From 3107 sp001483205 (GTDB lineage: Bacteria > Pseudomonadota > Alphaproteobacteria > Rhodobacterales > Rhodobacteraceae): 64,000 nucleotides of DNA. Every line of letters begins with the position of its first letter. Position 1 is the stretch's first letter. Made by a program: the position numbers and the translations under genes. Positions 1 through 11,700 of this stretch are shown here, piece by piece. Location: the NCBI GenBank assembly GCA_964291375.2, contig OZ219809.1, positions 248,001 through 312,000 of the forward strand. Reading direction: 5' to 3'. The notes beneath the pieces were generated by a model that saw only the letters and a program-made list of their open reading frames with translations, searched no databases and was not told where the DNA came from.

Positions 1-646
1 CCAGAATTTGCTCGGCAACGCTTGTATAGGTCGCGGGGACGGCATCCATAGCGTCGCTAATGGACGATCCAACAGCATAGCCCATACCAATACTGAGATC
101 GACACCGCCCATGGCCGCAGTATACTTCACGCCGAAGGCGATGCTGTCTCTGGCACCGATGGCTTCTTCATTATCCAGTTCAACCGACACGCCAAAGCCG
201 AAATCGCCAAAGCTGTTGTCATAGCGCAGAACCTGACCGCTGTCGAAGCCGCTATTGCCGTTATAGCCAGCGTGGCTGGTTTGGTTGTCGGCAATCGAGC
301 TGCCCGTGCCGACCTCTCCCAAGGCCCAGTCATAGCCACCATCGGTATCGCCCATGGTCAGGGTGCCGAATGCGCCGGAGATGAACACGCTTTCCCTGCC
401 CCAGCTTGCGTTACCGTTTACATCGCCAGCGCTATCGTTAACTCTGCCGGTAAAGCCGGCGGTCAGGCCGCCGTCGGTTTCAATGCTGCCATCGAACTTG
501 AATTGCGCATAGCTGTGGAACGCGGTTTTTGTATCACCGTTGCCACCGGTGACGCCCATCTCGGCATGGCCGGAGATGCTGATGTCCGCAAAGGCGACGC
601 CGCTCGTGGCGACCAGTGCGGTGGTTGCAAAGAGTGCCTTTTTCAT
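1..646 (-). CDS. Rhodobacter-type outer-membrane porin, 3' end beyond window
   Basis: Reading the minus strand from ATG at 646 gives an open frame of 215 codons that runs off position 1. The first 20 residues are a classic signal peptide (MKKALFATT..., ending AFA), and the mature part starts DISISGHAEMG, as in Rhodobacter/gram-negative porins (trimeric 16-strand barrels for passive diffusion). Alternating Gly/aromatic strands such as LRYDNSFGDFGFGVSVEL follow. An AAGGGA box sits about 10 bases upstream of the ATG. It is divergent from the DUF3576 gene. The C-terminal barrel strands are not in the window, so exact length and specificity are unknown. Confidence 0.9.
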   Translation of the reverse strand, partial: MKKALFATTALVATSGVAFADISISGHAEMGVTGGNGDTKTAFHSYAQFKFDGSIETDGGLTAGFTGRVNDSAGDVNGNASWGRESVFISGAFGTLTMGDTDGGYDWALGEVGTGSSIADNQTSHAGYNGNSGFDSGQVLRYDNSFGDFGFGVSVELDNEEAIGARDSIAFGVKYTAAMGGVDLSIGMGYAVGSSISDAMDAVPATYTSVAEQIL

Positions 647-928
647 TTCGTTTTCCCTTGTTTTGTCCTGAAAGATGCGCCTCAATCCAGGGGAAGCCGA
701 ATTGAGCTATGGGTTTGTCTCGCCTTTTTCAGGGGGCGATTGCAAGCGGGGCGGGGGGCCATTCGTTAAGAGCTGGGCAAGATGATGCAGCTTTGCCACA
801 GTCCTGCCCCTGTGGGGGCGCATTCCCGCCACCCCCGTGCCGGGGCGGGTTGAACGGCGCGCAGGAAAGGTCTTGCCCCGTTGCCCCGGCTTGGGTAACA
901 GGGTCTGCAAGCAGTATCGGGGTTTTCG

Positions 929-1411
929 ATGAACATTCAGAGGCTATTCACCCTGCCGTGCGCAATTCTGTCCGTCGTGGCGCTTTCGTCCTGCGGCACG
1001 TCAGGCAACCTGTTCGGCGATGTGCGGGTGGGGGGCGGCAATACCGGGGACGGGCGCGAGGGGCGCAGTTCTGTTTTCGACCTGTTTGAAAACCGGGACG
1101 ACCCGAATGTCACGCTAGAGGTCAACAAATATATCTGGCGGGCGGCGCTTGAGGTGCTGGATTTTCTGCCGATTGAGGCGGCTGATCCGTTCTCGGGCGT
1201 GATTGTCACCGGATACGGGCGTCCGCCGGGGGGGGGGGCGGCCTATCGTGCCACGGTTCATATCACCGACCCGGCGCTTGATGCCCGCGCGCTCAGGCTG
1301 GCGATGGAGCGTCAGGGCGGCGGCGCGGTTGATGCGGATACGGTGCGCGCGGTTGAGGACGCGATTCTGACCCGTGCGCGGCAGTTGCGCATCGCTGAGG
1401 ATAACCTCTGA
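929..1411 (+). CDS. DUF3576 family lipoprotein
   Basis: 160 residues. The N-terminus is a lipoprotein signal with lipobox LSSC (Cys22), so the protein is probably membrane-anchored in the periplasm. The rest fits the DUF3576 family: an NKYIWRAALEVLDFLP segment near residue 65 followed by a mixed alpha/beta domain. The function of the family is unknown. It lies 86 bp upstream of leuS on the same strand, an arrangement I associate with Rhodobacteraceae, so co-transcription with leuS-lptE-holA is plausible. The start is chosen because it gives the signal peptide directly. Confidence 0.82.
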   Translation: MNIQRLFTLPCAILSVVALSSCGTSGNLFGDVRVGGGNTGDGREGRSSVFDLFENRDDPNVTLEVNKYIWRAALEVLDFLPIEAADPFSGVIVTGYGRPPGGGAAYRATVHITDPALDARALRLAMERQGGGAVDADTVRAVEDAILTRARQLRIAEDNL

Positions 1412-1497
1412 ACCTCTGAGCGGGCGGGCGCGGATGGTTTTGCCGGGGTCATTCCCGCGTTGCCCCCGCCCGGTGCCGCCACATTCGAGAGACCGGC

Positions 1498-4098
1498 ATG
1501 GATCGCTATACTCCCGCGGAAACAGAGCCGAAATGGCAAGAGGCCTGGCGGAAGGCCGGGGCGTTTGAGGCTGCGCCGCCGACGCCTGAAAAGCCGAAAT
1601 ACTATGTGCTGGAGATGTTCCCCTATCCCTCGGGGCGCATCCATATCGGGCATGTGCGCAACTACACCATGGGCGATGTGGTGGCGCGTTACAAAAGAAC
1701 CCTCGGGTTTACCGTGTTTCACCCGATGGGGTGGGATGCGTTCGGGCTTCCGGCGGAAAACGCGGCGATTAAGGAGGGCGGCCACCCGCACCAGTGGACT
1801 TATGACAATATCGCGGTGATGCGGGATCAGATGAAACCGCTTGGCCTGTCGATTGACTGGTCGCGCGAGTTTGCCACCTGCGACCCGGATTATTACCGCC
1901 AGCAGCAGGCGATGTTCATCGATTGTCTGGAAAGGGGGATGGCCTATCGCAAGAAGGCCATGGCGAACTGGGATCCGGTTGAGCAGACCGTGCTGGCCCG
2001 CGAACAGGTGGTTGACGGCAAGGGGTGGCGGTCTGGTGCGGTGATTGAGCGCCGCGAAGTCGAGCAGTGGTTTTTCGCAATCTCGGACCATTCGGCGGAG
2101 TTGCTGAAGGCGCTTGACGGTCTTGAGGGCTGGCCGGACAGGGTGCGCGCGATGCAGACCAACTGGATCGGCGAATCCAACGGGCTGCAATTCGCTTTTG
2201 ATTTGGTCGAACCGGCGGGTGGGCAGGAGCGAATCGAGGTCTACACCACCCGACCCGACACGCTTATGGGGGCGAGTTTTGTCGGCATTTCCCCCGATCA
2301 TCCGCTGGCCAGGGCGCTGGAGGCGGATATGCCCGACCTTGCCGCCTTCAATGCCGAATGTCGCCGGGCGAGCACGGCAGAGGCTGATCTCAGAAAGGCC
2401 GAGAAGCTCGGGTTTGATACCGGTCTCAGGGTCCGCCACCCGCTTGACCCTGCATGGGAGCTGCCGGTCTGGGTGGCGAATTTCATTATGATGGACTACG
2501 GGTCCGGGGCGATTTTCGCCTGCCCGGCCCATGACCAGCGCGATCTGGATTTCTGCCGCAAATACGGTCTGCCGGTGAAGGACGCCTTCCTGTCACTCGA
2601 CGACCCGAAACCGGCCATCGCTGTGGCCTATGTGCCGCCGAAGACGGAAAAGGTGAAGTGGATTGACCATTTCACCGGCCTTGATGTCGCCACCGGGCAA
2701 GAGGCGGTCGATTCAACGATTGCCTGTGCCGAACGGGAAGGGTGGGGCAGGGGCGTCACCCGCTATCGCCTGCGCGACTGGGGCTTTTCCCGCCAACGCT
2801 ATTGGGGCTGTCCGATCCCGGTTGTCTATTGCGATGATTGCGGCATTGTGCCTGAGCGCCGGGAAAACCTGCCCGTCCGCCTGCCTGATGATGTGCGTTT
2901 CGATCAGTTGGGCAATCCGCTTGACCGTCACCCGACATGGACGGCGACGCCTTGCCCGGCCTGCGGCAAACCCGCCCGGCGCGAAACCGACACCATGGAC
3001 ACATTCGTCGATTCGTCGTGGTATTTCGCTCGTTTCACCGCGCCGCGCGCCGATACGCCGACCGACCCGCAGGCCATCGCCCGCTGGATGAATGTCGATC
3101 AGTATATCGGCGGCATCGAGCACGCGATCCTGCACCTGCTCTATTCCCGCTTTTTCGCCCGCGCGATGCACATCTGCGGCCACCTGCCGGAAAGCGCGTG
3201 CGAGCCGTTCAATGCGCTGTTCACGCAAGGCATGGTCACGCACGCGATCTATTACAGCGTCGATGACGCCGGAAAGCCGGTTTACCATTTCCCCGAAGAG
3301 GTGGACCTGCGCGATGGCAGGGCTTTTCTGAAGCACGACGGACGCGAGGTCGAAATCATCCCCTCGGCCAAGATGTCAAAGTCAAAGCGGAATGTTGTCG
3401 ATCCGACAGATATTATTGCCCGCTATGGCGCGGACACCGTGCGCTGGTTCGTGCTGTCCGACAGCCCGCCGGAGCGGGATGTGGAATGGACCGCTGCCGG
3501 GGCAGAGGCGGCCCACAAGCATCTGGCCCGCGTCTGGCGGATGGCGCGGGAAGTCGCCGACATCGGGGACAATGGCGGTGGCGGGAATGGCGGCAAGGGT
3601 GCCGATGCCGCCGACACCGTGCAGGATCAGGCCCTGTTGCGCGCCTGTCACAAGACCATCCGGGATGTGACCGCAGGCATCGAAGGCTTTGCCTTCAACA
3701 CCTCAATCGCCCGGCTCCACGCCTTCACCAACATTCTGGTCAAATCGCGCGCCAGCCCCGCAATCCGCCGCGAGGCGCTGAAAACCATGGCGCAACTGAT
3801 GGCCCCGATGATCCCCCATCTGGCCGAGGAAATATGGGCCATGCTCGGCGGTGAGGGGCTGGTCATTGATGCGCCCTGGCCGGTGGCGGACCCGGCCTTT
3901 CTGGTCGAGGACACCGTGACCTTGCCGATTCAGGTCAACGGCAAGCGGCGCTCGGAAATCACCGTGGCGACGGATTTGGCCAGGGACGAGATCGAAAGGC
4001 TGGTTCTGGCCGATGACGCCGTGCGGCGGGCGCTGGACGGGGCCGCACCGGGACGGCTGATTGTCGTTCCCGGGCGGATCGTCAATGTGGTTGCCTGA
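1498..4098 (+). CDS. leuS: Leucyl-tRNA synthetase
   Basis: 866 residues, normal length for bacterial LeuRS, a cytosolic class I enzyme that charges tRNA-Leu. The HIGH-type motif is at about residue 42 (PYPSGRIHIGH) and KMSKS is at about residue 625 (AKMSKSKRN). Between them are the editing domain (TTRPDTLMG, about residue 253) and zinc-like Cys pairs near residues 445 and 485. A Gly-rich linker at about residues 690-705 (GDNGGGGNGGKG) is a local insertion. The last 14 bases overlap the lptE start, which suggests translational coupling. Confidence 0.98.
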   Translation: MDRYTPAETEPKWQEAWRKAGAFEAAPPTPEKPKYYVLEMFPYPSGRIHIGHVRNYTMGDVVARYKRTLGFTVFHPMGWDAFGLPAENAAIKEGGHPHQWTYDNIAVMRDQMKPLGLSIDWSREFATCDPDYYRQQQAMFIDCLERGMAYRKKAMANWDPVEQTVLAREQVVDGKGWRSGAVIERREVEQWFFAISDHSAELLKALDGLEGWPDRVRAMQTNWIGESNGLQFAFDLVEPAGGQERIEVYTTRPDTLMGASFVGISPDHPLARALEADMPDLAAFNAECRRASTAEADLRKAEKLGFDTGLRVRHPLDPAWELPVWVANFIMMDYGSGAIFACPAHDQRDLDFCRKYGLPVKDAFLSLDDPKPAIAVAYVPPKTEKVKWIDHFTGLDVATGQEAVDSTIACAEREGWGRGVTRYRLRDWGFSRQRYWGCPIPVVYCDDCGIVPERRENLPVRLPDDVRFDQLGNPLDRHPTWTATPCPACGKPARRETDTMDTFVDSSWYFARFTAPRADTPTDPQAIARWMNVDQYIGGIEHAILHLLYSRFFARAMHICGHLPESACEPFNALFTQGMVTHAIYYSVDDAGKPVYHFPEEVDLRDGRAFLKHDGREVEIIPSAKMSKSKRNVVDPTDIIARYGADTVRWFVLSDSPPERDVEWTAAGAEAAHKHLARVWRMAREVADIGDNGGGGNGGKGADAADTVQDQALLRACHKTIRDVTAGIEGFAFNTSIARLHAFTNILVKSRASPAIRREALKTMAQLMAPMIPHLAEEIWAMLGGEGLVIDAPWPVADPAFLVEDTVTLPIQVNGKRRSEITVATDLARDEIERLVLADDAVRRALDGAAPGRLIVVPGRIVNVVA

Positions 4099-4600
4099 TC
4101 GCCGCGGGGTCATTCTGCTGGCTGCGGCAGCGGTTGCGGCCTGCGGCTTTCAGCCGGTTGATGGCCCCGGCGGGGGGGCGCGGGGCCTCAGCGGACAGGT
4201 GAGCGTCAATGCGCCCGAGGACCGCGACGGTTTCAATCTTGTCCGGCGGCTTGAGGAACGGCTGGGCCGCCCCCGGACGGCGCGCTATGCGCTCGGATAC
4301 CGGCTGAGCATCAGCGAGGAAGAACAGGGCATCACCCCCGCGCAGGAAATCACCCGCTATAATGTTCTGGGCCGGGTGGATTACACGCTGACCGATCTTG
4401 GGACCGACGCGCTTGCCGGGTCCGGCACGGTCAGTAGCTTCACCAGCTATGCCGCGACCGGAACCACGCTCGGCACCCTGACCGCGCAACGGGATGCGCG
4501 CGAACGGCTGGCGGTGATCCTTGCCGACCGGATCATCGCGCGGCTGCTGACCGCTGACGTGGGTGGGGACGGGGGCCGTGACGGGGACGGAGGCACATGA
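4085..4600 (+). CDS. lptE: LPS-assembly lipoprotein LptE
   Basis: About 171 residues from ATG 4085. A short signal peptide ends in AVAAC (Cys20) followed by GFQPVDG, the typical start of alphaproteobacterial LptE-like proteins. LptE plugs the LptD barrel and helps deliver LPS to the outer leaflet. The gene starts inside the 3' end of leuS and its stop overlaps the holA ATG (ATGA). leuS-lptE-holA is a conserved gene order. An upstream in-frame start at 4061 is possible, but ATG 4085 puts the signal sequence at the N-terminus. Confidence 0.87.
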   Translation: MWLPDRRGVILLAAAAVAACGFQPVDGPGGGARGLSGQVSVNAPEDRDGFNLVRRLEERLGRPRTARYALGYRLSISEEEQGITPAQEITRYNVLGRVDYTLTDLGTDALAGSGTVSSFTSYAATGTTLGTLTAQRDARERLAVILADRIIARLLTADVGGDGGRDGDGGT

Positions 4601-5622
4601 AACTCACCCCCCGGCAGGCGGCGGGGTATTTCGCCCGGCCCGATCCCGACAGCGCCGGGCTTCTGATCTATGGCGCGGATGCGATGCGCGTGGCCCTTAA
4701 GCGGCAGGAGGTCATTGCCGCCCTCATCGGGCCGCGTGGCGAAGAGGAAATGCGCCTGACCCGCATTGCGGCGGCTGATCTGCGCAAGGATCCGGCCATG
4801 CTGCCGGACGCGATCAAGGCACAGGGGTTCTTTCCCGGCCTGCGGGTGGCGCTGGTCGAGGACGCCGCTGACGGGCTGACCAAGGTCATCTCTGCCGCAC
4901 TGTCGGACTGGCGTCCGGGGGATGCGCAGGTGATCGTCACCGCCCGGCAACTCGCCCCGCGTTCGTCTCTGCGCAAGCTGTTCGAGGCCCACCCAAGCGC
5001 TCGCTCTGTCGGTATCTATAACGACCCGCCTGATCGGGCAGAGTTGCAAGCGATCCTTGAAAAGGCCGGGGTTGGCGCGGTCGAAAGGGACGGTATGGCG
5101 GCGCTGGAGGCGCTGTCCCGCACCATCGGTCCGGGGGATTTACACCAGCTTGCCGGGAAGCTCGCGCTTTATAAGCTCGGCGATGAGCGCCCGGTAAGCG
5201 GGGCGGATGTCGAGGCGGTGGCCCCGGTTTCGACCGAGGCCGCGCTTGACGATGTGCTGAATGTGGTGGCGGAGGGGCGCACGGATGAGGTCTGGCCGCT
5301 GTTGTCGCGGCTGGAGAGCCAGGGGGTGCAGCCGGTGAGCCTGTGCATCGGGGCGGCGCGGCACTTTCGGCGGCTGCACATGGCGGCGTCTGATCCCGGC
5401 GGCGTGTCATCAGGCATCGCGCGGTTGCGCCCCCCGGTCCACGGGCCGCGCCGCGACCGGATGCAGCGGCAGGCGCAGGGTTGGGGGATGGCGCGGCTGG
5501 AACGGGCGCTGGCCATCCTTACCGATACCGATCTGCATCTGAGGTCTGCCAGCCGTGCCCCGGCGATGGCGATGATGACGCGCACATTGCTGCGGCTTTC
5601 GATGATGACGGGGCGGCGGTAG
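4597..5622 (+). CDS. holA: DNA polymerase III subunit delta
   Basis: 341 residues, usual length for HolA. The delta subunit is the wrench of the clamp loader and opens the beta sliding clamp. Recognisable features are the N-terminal LLIYGADAMRVALKRQEV segment and the C-terminal helical collar region with LGAARHFRR-like sequence (IGAARHFRRLH near residue 250). Its ATG overlaps the lptE stop codon. The gene is followed by a 171-bp convergent gap before the giant adhesin gene. Confidence 0.93.
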   Translation: MKLTPRQAAGYFARPDPDSAGLLIYGADAMRVALKRQEVIAALIGPRGEEEMRLTRIAAADLRKDPAMLPDAIKAQGFFPGLRVALVEDAADGLTKVISAALSDWRPGDAQVIVTARQLAPRSSLRKLFEAHPSARSVGIYNDPPDRAELQAILEKAGVGAVERDGMAALEALSRTIGPGDLHQLAGKLALYKLGDERPVSGADVEAVAPVSTEAALDDVLNVVAEGRTDEVWPLLSRLESQGVQPVSLCIGAARHFRRLHMAASDPGGVSSGIARLRPPVHGPRRDRMQRQAQGWGMARLERALAILTDTDLHLRSASRAPAMAMMTRTLLRLSMMTGRR

Positions 5623-5793
5623 GGGTAGCCTGTGCGCGCGGCGCTGTGTGCCTCTTTCCCGGTGTCAGGCGATATGCCGAGGCCTTTGTCACAAGCACGG
5701 TTTTGTTGTTGCGCTCCGGCGGGTTGGGGCATAACACCCGCCGCCCCTTCAAAGTCTCCGCTCCGGTCCCGGCGCTCTCCGCTGCAATCACCG
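5623..5793. other. Convergent gap between holA and the giant adhesin gene
   Basis: No gene is supported here. A GGCGGGT / ACCCGCC inverted repeat lies around 5718-5746 and could help end the minus-strand adhesin transcript, but it is not followed by a clear T-run. Confidence 0.4.
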
Positions 5794-8700
5794 CTACCAG
5801 CGCAGGGCACCCTTCAGCGCCACTGCGTGCTCGGGGGCACCGCCGCCTGCGGGGTCGCGCCGGGTGGCATCAAGACTGAAGCCGAAGTCAAAATCGCCGC
5901 GCGCCGTTCCGCCGGGGCTGAGCCGCCAGCCGACCCGCCACTCACGCGCCCCGCCGTCCGACAGGGCAAAACCGACATTCGGCGTCCCCGTGAACCCGCC
6001 GCCGAACATCGCGATGCCATAGCCCAGTTCACCCTCCAGACGGCCCGCCGCCCCGAACGTCCCGGCGCTGTCATCCGCCGCCAGCCCCGCCAGCGTCTCG
6101 CGCGACAGCAGCGCATCCATGCCGCCCGACGGCGATGCGCCCCAGGTCTGCGTGAGCGACAGCGCCGGCCCCCGGTCGGTCGTCGGGCGCGGATCCCACG
6201 AGGCGGCAATACTCGCGCCCCACTCCCGGAAACCCGACGCCTCATGGGCCAGCAGCCCCCGCGCCTTCAGGTCAAGCGTCAGGCCGCTCGCCGGATCGGC
6301 AAAGGCCAGACCGCCGCCGATGTCCGCGCCCATACCGGTCTCGGCGTCGCCGCCGTCAAGCCGCAGCCCGACCCCGAAAGACGGGGTGAGGGTGGCACCG
6401 GCGGTCAGGGTCATCGTCTGCGACCCCTCGATCCCGGCGCGCAGCAGCCACACATCCGCGTCCGCCGCCGCCAGATTGCCGCCGCTCGTGCTCATGCCAT
6501 CCACCGCGTCCGAGGAGGTCCGGGTGAAGCGCGCATCGCCCTTAACCGCCAGCGAGAGACCACTGCCCGCAGGCCGCAGAACCTCGTTGCGCAACCCCGC
6601 CGCCAGCATCGACATCGACAGGTCAGCCGTCAGGTCGGCCCCGCCCGATGGCGTCACCGTCACCTCGCCGGTGCCGTGGCCCGCCGCCGCCCAGACCGAC
6701 AGCCGGTCGGTCAGGTCAATGCCCGCATAGGGGTAGAGGCCGGTCAGCGTCGCCTCGATCTTGCCGTCCATGCCGGGCGAACCCTCCGCATCCCGATAGT
6801 TGCCGGTGCCGCGCGAATGGCCGAGCGCCAGGCCCGCGACCCGGTTGTCCGCCGCCCAGTCAACACCGATCAGCCCGGTGGTCACCTCGCCGTCCAGGGT
6901 CAGGTTGGCCCTCCGGCCATCGAAACCGGTGACCGAGGCATTGCCCCACAGCGAGGCAAAACCGCCGCCCTCACCCGCCTGCGCCGTCATCGCAAAGGAC
7001 GTGCCGACGAGGAAATCCCGTTCGGTCAGGGCGCGGGTCTCGAACCGCACCCCGCCGGGGGCGTCCGCCTGAGACATCAGGCCCCGATCCGGTTCCGCCG
7101 GGGCGAGCCACGAGGCCAGAGACGCCGCCGCCTCATCCGAAGACGGCAGGGCCTCACCCGCAAGCCGGGCCTCAACCCCCACCGCGCGCGTGGCCGACAG
7201 CCGGGTCTCCACCGCATCCAGCACCTGACCCGTCACCGTGCGCCCGAAACGGGCCAGCCATGCCTCGGGGATCGGGCCGTCATTCGAGATCGTTCCCGTC
7301 GCCCGGTCATCGGTGATCGTCGCCCCGGTTGCCCCCGAAAGCGTCAGGGTCATCGTTTCGCTGCCCTCATCATGGCCGTCGTTCACGATCGGCACCGAAA
7401 CCGTCTGTGTGGTCTCGCCCGCCGCGAAGGTCAGGGTGCCAGAGGTCGTCGTGTAATCCGCAGGCGCCGTCGCGACGCCATCCTCAGTCGTATAGCTCAC
7501 CGTCACCGTGCCGGTCGCCTCGCGATCCAGTGTCACTACGAATTCAAGCGCCTCATCGGTGCCTTCCTCGGCGCTTGCATCCGCCACCGACAGTCCGGGC
7601 AATCCGACCGCCACATCAAACGACACCGACAGCGTGCCCTGCACCTCGCCCGCGCCGCCGCGCTCCGCATAGGCCGTTGCCGTCAGCGTATACGACCCCA
7701 CCGGCAGGGCCTCGCCATTGAGCGTCCGCCCGCCGGCCCCGTCATCCTCGTCGCCATAGAGCGAATAGGGCGCAATGCTCTCGGTCTGCGTATGGGTGTC
7801 CGTCTCGCCCGGACCGGAAAGCGTCAGCACCACGCTGCCGACGGTCTGCCCCACGCCAGCGCGGATGCCATAGGTGCCGTCCGACGACACCGACAGCGTA
7901 TCGCCATCCGCAATCGCGCCCAGATCGGTGTTGTCCGAGGCATCAACCAGCACCAGGCCGGTCAGCACCCCCGCCGAGGCCGGCAGCGTTGTGGCCGCGC
8001 CCTCAACCGTGAACGTCACCGAGCGCGTGTCAAGCGCATCACCCGCGCCGCCGCTCCCTGCATAGGCCGTCGCCGAGAGCGTATACGACCCCGCCGCCAG
8101 CACCCGGCCATGCTCGGCCCGGCCGCCATTCGCACCGCCCGGCGCGTCGCCGTAGAGCGAATAGGGCAACAGGCCCTCGGTCTGCGTATGGGTGTCACCC
8201 TCGTCCGGACCGGAAAGCGTCAGCACCACACTGCCGATCTCCACCCCCGGCGTGACCGCCGCGCGGAAACCATACAGCCCCGTCGCCGACCCCGACAACG
8301 TATCGCCATCCGCAATCGCGCCCAAATCCGCGTCCGTCGCCGCATCCACCAACTCAAAGCCGGTCAGCGCATCGTCCGGTGGCGGCGGAGACCCGTTGAT
8401 GTAGTAGCTCTGTGTCTCGTCGCCGACCGTCACGCTGATCGTCACGTGGAAAATGTTCGACAGCGCCACCTGATGGCCGGGGACATCCTCGTCATCGTCT
8501 TCGCGGTTGATCGACACGGTGGCCGTCTCATACACAGCCTGCGCATCAAGCGTGGCACTGGTGACGAAATTCGGCACCGTGACACGGTATTGGTAGGTGT
8601 CAGGGTCAAAGGCCGGGTCCAGCTCCATCCCCTCAAGCGCAAGCGAGGCCAGAGATGTAGAGGTCACGAGGCCGCAATCTTCGCCACGGCTGTCCACCCG

Positions 8701-11700
8701 ATAGACCTGCTCCACGGTTTCCCAGAACTGTGACTCCCCATCATCGTCACCCGATTCCGGCACCTCCGCCGGTTCCCGCGCCAGCAGCCGCACCCGCATC
8801 AGCCCGGTGAAGCCCGGCGTCGCCGACACCACCACATTCCAGCCGTCGTCGTTCTGCACCGGGGTGCCGATGGTCCCGTTCTCAACCGCAAAATCGGCGG
8901 CTGTCAGCTCGGGCACCGTGATCATCGTGCCGTCCGGTGCCCGGAACTGCACCGACACCTCGATCCGGCACCTGCCGGGCGGCTGCTTGACGGACCGCAG
9001 GAAAGAAGACCCGGACGGCCCGCTTCTGTGCGCCGGGGGCAGCCGCCGTCCCTCAAGCTGCGCCTCGATTGACTCATAAACGCGGAAATAGAACATGTCC
9101 TGCGTGTAGGGCGCGCGATGCCGGACGCCATCATCGGCCCGCACATAAATCTGGTAGAACCCGGTATCGTCTTGTCCGGGTGTTCCCGAGAAGGTGCGCG
9201 TCGCGGCGTCGAAGGTCAGCCAATCCGGCCAGGCGGCGAAGGACCGGCTTGCGGAGTAGCTCAGCGGGTCGCCATTCGCGTCGGTGAAGGTATCTTCGGG
9301 GAAGGTGTAGCTGAACGCCGTGCCCGCGACCAGCGTCTGGTTGGGGATCGGATTCGCCACCCGTGGCGGGGCGTTGGTGTCCTCTATGGTGACCCCGACA
9401 TGGGCAGTTCCGCTCGAATACCCCTCAATGAAGCTGCCCTTGACCAGAAGCCCCCCGTGCTTGAGCGTCACCCTGTTGTCGTGTCCGTCGCCATCGCGCG
9501 GTGCCGTCACCGTGATCTCCTGCCCGGTATCCCAGTTGCTCGCGTTGAGCGCGAAGCTATCAGGCGAAAGCCGGAGCTTATCGACATCCCGGTAACTCGC
9601 TTTGATCTCCTTGACGGACACTGTGATGATGTTTCCGGGAGCCGGCGCACGGTCAAGCGTCACGGTGTAAGTTGCGCTTCCGCTTTCCGGCACAGTGACG
9701 CTCGTCGTGCTGAACATCAGGGTGCGCTCTGCCGGGTTCGGCGTTTCATTCTCGACCGTCGTCGCAGCGAAGTTGTCGGCATCGTTGCCGCCTGTGTCCT
9801 CAAGCGGGTTCGATCCCGGCTTCGTGTAGGCCACGGTCACAGCCTCGCGGTAACTCACGGCTGAGGCGAGGGTCAGCGTCACCGTCCGGCCACTCACCGC
9901 CACCGGGTTGGTATTGGCAAGCGACCGATCACTGCCCGCCACCTGCACGGTGAACGCGGTTCCGGCGGGCACCGAGCTGGTCTTGAGGTCTTCGTCAAAC
10001 ACCAGCTCCATGGTGTCGCCGCTCACCGTCGCCTCTTGCAGGATTGGCCCCACATCGGCGCTCCCGGCTCGCAGGCTGACCGATACCTTGTCGCCATGGT
10101 TGGACGGATCATTCCACCAGATATTCACATTGTCCCAGCGATAGGCCTCATACCCCTCGAAATAATACGCATCGCTGAGGTTCAGGCTCCGGTCTCCGAT
10201 TTGCAGCACCCAGTTCTTCGTCGTCGTATGAACATGCGCGTTGAACGCTATCACCAGGCTGCCCCGCCCCCCAACGATGCGGACCACATTGCCAGCATCG
10301 CTGTGCAAGACAGCCGTCGGCGACAGCTTGCCAAGACTGTTTCGCTGATACCCCCCGGTCAGTCCGCTATACTGCTCAATCGTCAGGCAGGCCTGCCACA
10401 GATTCGGCGTCCTCTGCCCGGCGGGACAGGGCGGTGAATTATTTGTCACAACCAGGTTCGTGAAGCTCTCCACTTCCACCCCGGTGAGGTCTTGCAGCGG
10501 ATACACCTTCTTGCCCCGATAACGTTCAATCACCGTGAGCCGTGGCTTGTCATAGTTCAGCTCAACCGTCTCGCCCGCGATTGTTGCCTCTTCGAGCGTC
10601 AGCATAACCCGGTCTGCCTCAATCGTGATCCCGGACAGTGTGCGCGTCTGCCCGTTCACCCTCAGCCTGAACCGGTCCAGCGGTGGCACGACCGTGGTTT
10701 TGATCGGCTCGCTGAAGACGACCGTCAGCGTTTTTTCCTCAACCGACGCCGAACTCGCCCTGGGCCTGCCCGCCACCGGCACATCGACATTGCGCACGTC
10801 GATTGTCATGGTGTAGGCGTCATCGCTGTCATCGTCGCCGTCGCTGATCTTGAACCCGAAGGTCGCGTAGCCCACGCCATGCCCGTCCGCCGCTGGCATA
10901 AAGGTCAGTTGCCCCGAATCAATGTTCGCCTTGGTCACCGATTGATTGAGCGTCACATCCGCGCCGTTGAGTTTCAGGTCGCCCACCGACTCCAGCGTCG
11001 TGATCTTCACGCCGCCAAAGGTGTCGCCCGCGTCCTCGTCCATGAACGGGAAATCCGCCGCCGCAAAGGTATATTCTCTGTTCGATTCCGCCGTCACCGA
11101 GGCGTTCTCTGATGTCGGCGGCTCATTGTCCGGGGCATCCAGATCGCCATCGACCTTATGCCCGGACAGTGTGCTGATCGCAGCGTGCGTCACATCCGCG
11201 TCCGCGTCGTTGAAGTTCCGAATCTTGTCGTTATCATCAAGCGTCAGGGCGTTCGCCGCGAGGCTGATGCCGTCGGTGTCCTCATCCGCCGCGACCACCG
11301 TATACTCGAACACCAGGCGCTGCGTCCCCGAACCCCGCTTGAGGCCCGCCGCGCGCGTGTTGGTGCCGATCGTTATGTTGACCACCGGGTCGCCGGTCAC
11401 CGTCACCACCTCGTCAAAATCCGCCGTGAACCGGATTCTTCCGCCCTCGCCATAGGTGTCTTTCGGGGTTGCCGTGCCCGAACGCGCCTTTGAGCTCACC
11501 GCCAGACTTGTCAACTCCGGCTCTGAAGTGACGTTGATCGTCATCCTGTGGGTGATCTTATCGAATTTGCTGTCGCCAAAGAACGTGCCCGACACCCTGA
11601 AGGTAAAGGTTGCGTAGGGCGTGCCACTTTCGCTTGGTGCGGGCTTGAAGATCAGATTGCCGCCTTCGAGGTCCGCCTTCGTGACCTCGGTGCCCGCCGT

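Noticed and set aside
3571..3612. Gly-rich stretch in leuS as a frameshift or insertion
   Set aside because: The frame is continuous and both sides keep LeuRS similarity, so it is just a flexible linker.
5632..8733. 1033-codon plus-strand open frame
   Set aside because: It lies antisense to the 3' part of the giant adhesin gene and is Arg/Pro/His-rich with no recognisable motif; high G+C leaves the opposite frame open by chance.
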